Source: an uncultured Bacteroides sp. (GTDB lineage Bacteria; Bacteroidota; Bacteroidia; Bacteroidales; Bacteroidaceae). From it: a stretch of DNA of 40,639 nt. Of this stretch, positions 39,349-40,639 are shown piece by piece (positions within the stretch are counted from its first letter, which is position 1; every line of letters starts with the position of its first letter). The DNA is taken from NCBI GenBank assembly GCA_949292025.1, contig CASEYC010000014.1, positions 1 to 40,639 on the forward strand. The letters are read 5' to 3'. Under the pieces are notes generated by a model. It worked only from the letters and a program-made list of their open reading frames with translations, was not told where the DNA came from and did not search any database. Both the position numbers and the translations under genes were made by a program.

Positions 39349-39414
39349 AAAAAAGCTCCCGCAACCGCTCGGAAACGGGAGTCTTGTTTTCCGAGGATTG
39401 CGGGAGCAAAGTTA
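39349..39414 (-). terminator. Nested hairpin terminator overlapping a promoter
   Basis: On the minus strand GCTCCCGCAA (39398-39407) pairs with TTGCGGGAGC (39355-39364) as a perfect 10-bp stem. Inside it CTCGGAAA (39388-39395) pairs with TTTCCGAG (39368-39375), and T6 follows at 39354-39349. The -7 box TAACTTTG (39407-39414) abuts the first base of the hairpin. The T-run direction suits the end of the 39470-39892 gene; the promoter suits the OB-fold gene. Confidence 0.8.
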
Positions 39415-39469
39415 GGGAGAAAAAATGGAGCTTGCCTGTTACGTAACTGGTACGCGTACCTGGTACGGT

Positions 39470-39892
39470 CTATCTTAACAAGTTGGTTATCTGCGAGATA
39501 AACTCGCCCATGCGGTCTTGGTTCATGCCTTCGTTATACTTCGCGCGCAGCGTCTCCGGCTTCACGCCCCACAGGGCGCCGAACGTCTGCCAGGGCGTCT
39601 TGACGCCCAGCTCCTGCGCCAGCAGCGAGGCCAGCACGCCGCGCCGGGCGATGCTCAGGCCGATGGGTTGCCACGCATCGTCCACGACGCCCGCCTGCGC
39701 CAGCCGCTCCAGCAGGGCGCGGGCTTCGGGCGTGTCGAGGCAGGCGGGCGTGGGCGCGGCGGCGGGTGCGGGCGCGGCGGCGGATGCGGGGTTGACGGTT
39801 TGGAAGGTGGCGCCCGGCATGTTGCAGCCGATGAAGTTGATGCCGCCGTGGTAGTAGTGGTTGTTTACAGGGGTGGTCTTTTCTGTTTCCAT
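39470..39892 (-). CDS. Unknown protein with Ala/Pro linker
   Basis: 140 residues from METEKTTPVNNHYYHGGINF. The N-terminal part (about 1-35) holds YHGGINFIGCNMPG; a low-complexity Ala/Pro stretch (about 40-55, AAAPAPAAAPTPAC) separates it from a helical C-terminal domain (about 60-140, ARALLERLAQAGVV...LSIARRGVLASLLAQELGV...LWGVKPETLRAKYNEGM). The C-terminal domain looks like a DNA-binding or protein-interaction helix bundle; no family is recognised. It is second in the string, 25 nt after the coiled-coil gene, and is followed by a strong hairpin terminator. Confidence 0.65.
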   Translation of the reverse strand: METEKTTPVNNHYYHGGINFIGCNMPGATFQTVNPASAAAPAPAAAPTPACLDTPEARALLERLAQAGVVDDAWQPIGLSIARRGVLASLLAQELGVKTPWQTFGALWGVKPETLRAKYNEGMNQDRMGEFISQITNLLR

Positions 39893-39917
39893 AACGATGT
39901 TGTGTTTAGAGTTATTA

Positions 39918-40322
39918 TCAGTAGGGGTCAATGTTGTTGTCACTCGTTTTCTTCAGCACCTGCATCTGGATGCTGGCATCCGGCAGGTCGCTGTCGCGTA
40001 TCGTCGTGGCGCGGTCGCTGTAGAAGTGGTTCTCCACGCGCGGCCCGTCCGCCCGCCGCTGTCCCGCCTCCTCCAGCCGTCCCTCCAGGCGGGCGATGCT
40101 CCGGTTCGCCTCGTCCAGCCTGTCGCGCAGGCGGGCGTTCTCCCCCTCCAGGCGGGCGTTCTCGTCGCGCAGGCGGGCATTCTCGTCGCGCAGGCAGGCG
40201 TTCTTTCCCTCCAGGCGGGCGATGCCCACCCGGGCTGTCTGCAAGCGCGCGACGAGCTCGTTGGCCTTCTGGACGATTTCTGCCGCCAGGAGGCAGTCTG
40301 GGGTGTCCGACGGGTTTTCCAT
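39918..40322 (-). CDS. Coiled-coil protein with heptad repeats
   Basis: 134 residues, soluble. Residues about 15-90 form a coiled coil, with seven-residue units ARLRDEN repeated several times (ARLRDEN-ARLEGEN-ARLRDRL). At DNA level these are 21-nt direct repeats (about 40120-40205) with codon-level near identity, so the coil length may vary by slippage. The C-terminal 40 residues (RVENHFYSDRATTIRDSDLPDASIQMQV) are not recognised. It is the first gene of the minus-strand module. A -7-like TAACTTCG (40394-40401) lies 72 nt upstream. Confidence 0.7.
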   Translation of the reverse strand: MENPSDTPDCLLAAEIVQKANELVARLQTARVGIARLEGKNACLRDENARLRDENARLEGENARLRDRLDEANRSIARLEGRLEEAGQRRADGPRVENHFYSDRATTIRDSDLPDASIQMQVLKKTSDNNIDPY

Positions 40323-40393
40323 GTCCTGTTCCTCTCTTCCTTTTTTTCAGTTGCTTTCCGGGGGTTTGTTTGCGGCATGGGCGTGCCGAATTG

Positions 40394-40401
40394 CGAAGTT
40401 A
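40394..40401 (-). promoter_or_regulatory. Probable -7 element of the module
   Basis: TAACTTCG on the minus strand matches seven of eight positions of TAnnTTTG and is the only candidate upstream of the first gene (start 40322). No -33 is clear. Confidence 0.4.
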
Positions 40402-40519
40402 CGGTTTTTCTCCGCAGCAGGCAAGAGAAAGGAAAAAAATTCCTTCTCGCCACGCACGAGGACAGCATCCGGTTCGGGCTGGTCTGAGGAAAAGAATAGA
40501 CAAAAGAGCGTCCCCCGGC

Positions 40520-40639
40520 GTATCAGTGTATCAGTTGTATCAGATATCAGTTATCATTTTGACTTGTCGAAGCCGGAGAAAAGAGAAGATAGTCTATAAT
40601 TTAATATATATATAAATATAATATATATATAATATATAA
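40520..40639. repeat. TATCAG iteron-like repeats and AT-only tract
   Basis: TATCAG occurs at 40521, 40529, 40538 and 40545 on the plus strand, 7 to 9 nt apart. About 45 nt further, roughly 40596-40639 consists of A and T only (TATATATATAAATATAAT-like), reaching the window end. No gene is supported between 40323 and 40639. The juxtaposition resembles iterons plus an unwinding region, though the run may also mark a contig end. Confidence 0.6.

Noticed and set aside
40096-40599. Plus-strand 167-residue frame ending in VSVVSDISY
   Set aside because: Mostly antisense to the coiled-coil gene (Ser/Arg repeats). Its C-terminal match to the primase-helicase end comes from the 26-bp DNA repeat, reported as a finding instead.

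Overview
The window is a GC-rich (clearly above 50%) chromosomal segment from a member of the Bacteroidales, probably Bacteroidaceae. Four things point there: many intergenic regions carry the Bacteroidetes promoter -7 element TAnnTTTG; the protein families are typical of the group (AspT-type transporter, DUF6078-like, DUF4840-like, EFR1, BT4734/DUF3987); most starts lack a Shine-Dalgarno sequence; and lipoproteins carry lipoboxes followed by acidic tails. I cannot name the species.

Layout. 1-7 kb: AspT/YidE-like transporter and DedA protein, a Ser-Lys-Glu tRNA operon, a Crp/Fnr regulator, GDP-L-fucose synthase (fcl), riboflavin synthase and an exported lipase-like lipoprotein. 7-12 kb: a phosphate-uptake locus, with pstC-pstA-pstB-phoU on the minus strand and pstS divergent, separated by a region holding Pho-box-like 11-bp direct repeats. 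12-18 kb: GDP-mannose dehydratase (gmd, same pathway as fcl), rlmH, a DUF6078-like protein, then hisS flanked by two toxin-antitoxin pairs (RelE/ParE-like and PIN), and a 50-residue membrane protein coupled to an EFR1 flavodoxin/ferredoxin. 18-28 kb: two related Ig-like lipoproteins, a DUF4840-like lipoprotein, a TetR regulator, a stand-alone AICAR formyltransferase, a DUF349 coiled-coil protein, mgtE, rsmA and a YbhN-type flippase. 28-36 kb: an exported aldo/keto reductase, an AraC regulator and a Tat-exported EFR1 protein, an orphan CbxX-type AAA ATPase, and pepD.

36-40.6 kb is the accessory part: a minus-strand gene string coding a coiled-coil protein, an unknown protein, an OB-fold-like protein, an unknown small protein, a BT4734-like primase plus DUF3987 helicase-like protein, and a DUF5675 protein. 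It carries two copies of a long palindromic element, two interspersed repeats inside the primase-helicase reading frame, and TATCAG iteron-like repeats beside an AT-only tract. It looks like a replication module without an integrase and is the best candidate for an undescribed system.

Two repeat classes run through the window. One is a roughly 100-bp palindromic element (arms like GGCGCGGATTACGCGGAT) with five full copies, one short and one partial. The other is a set of five loci of 21-23-bp tandem repeats, each with its own sequence and each starting at the stop codon of a gene. All functional assignments come from reading the sequence and from family knowledge; no database search was run.
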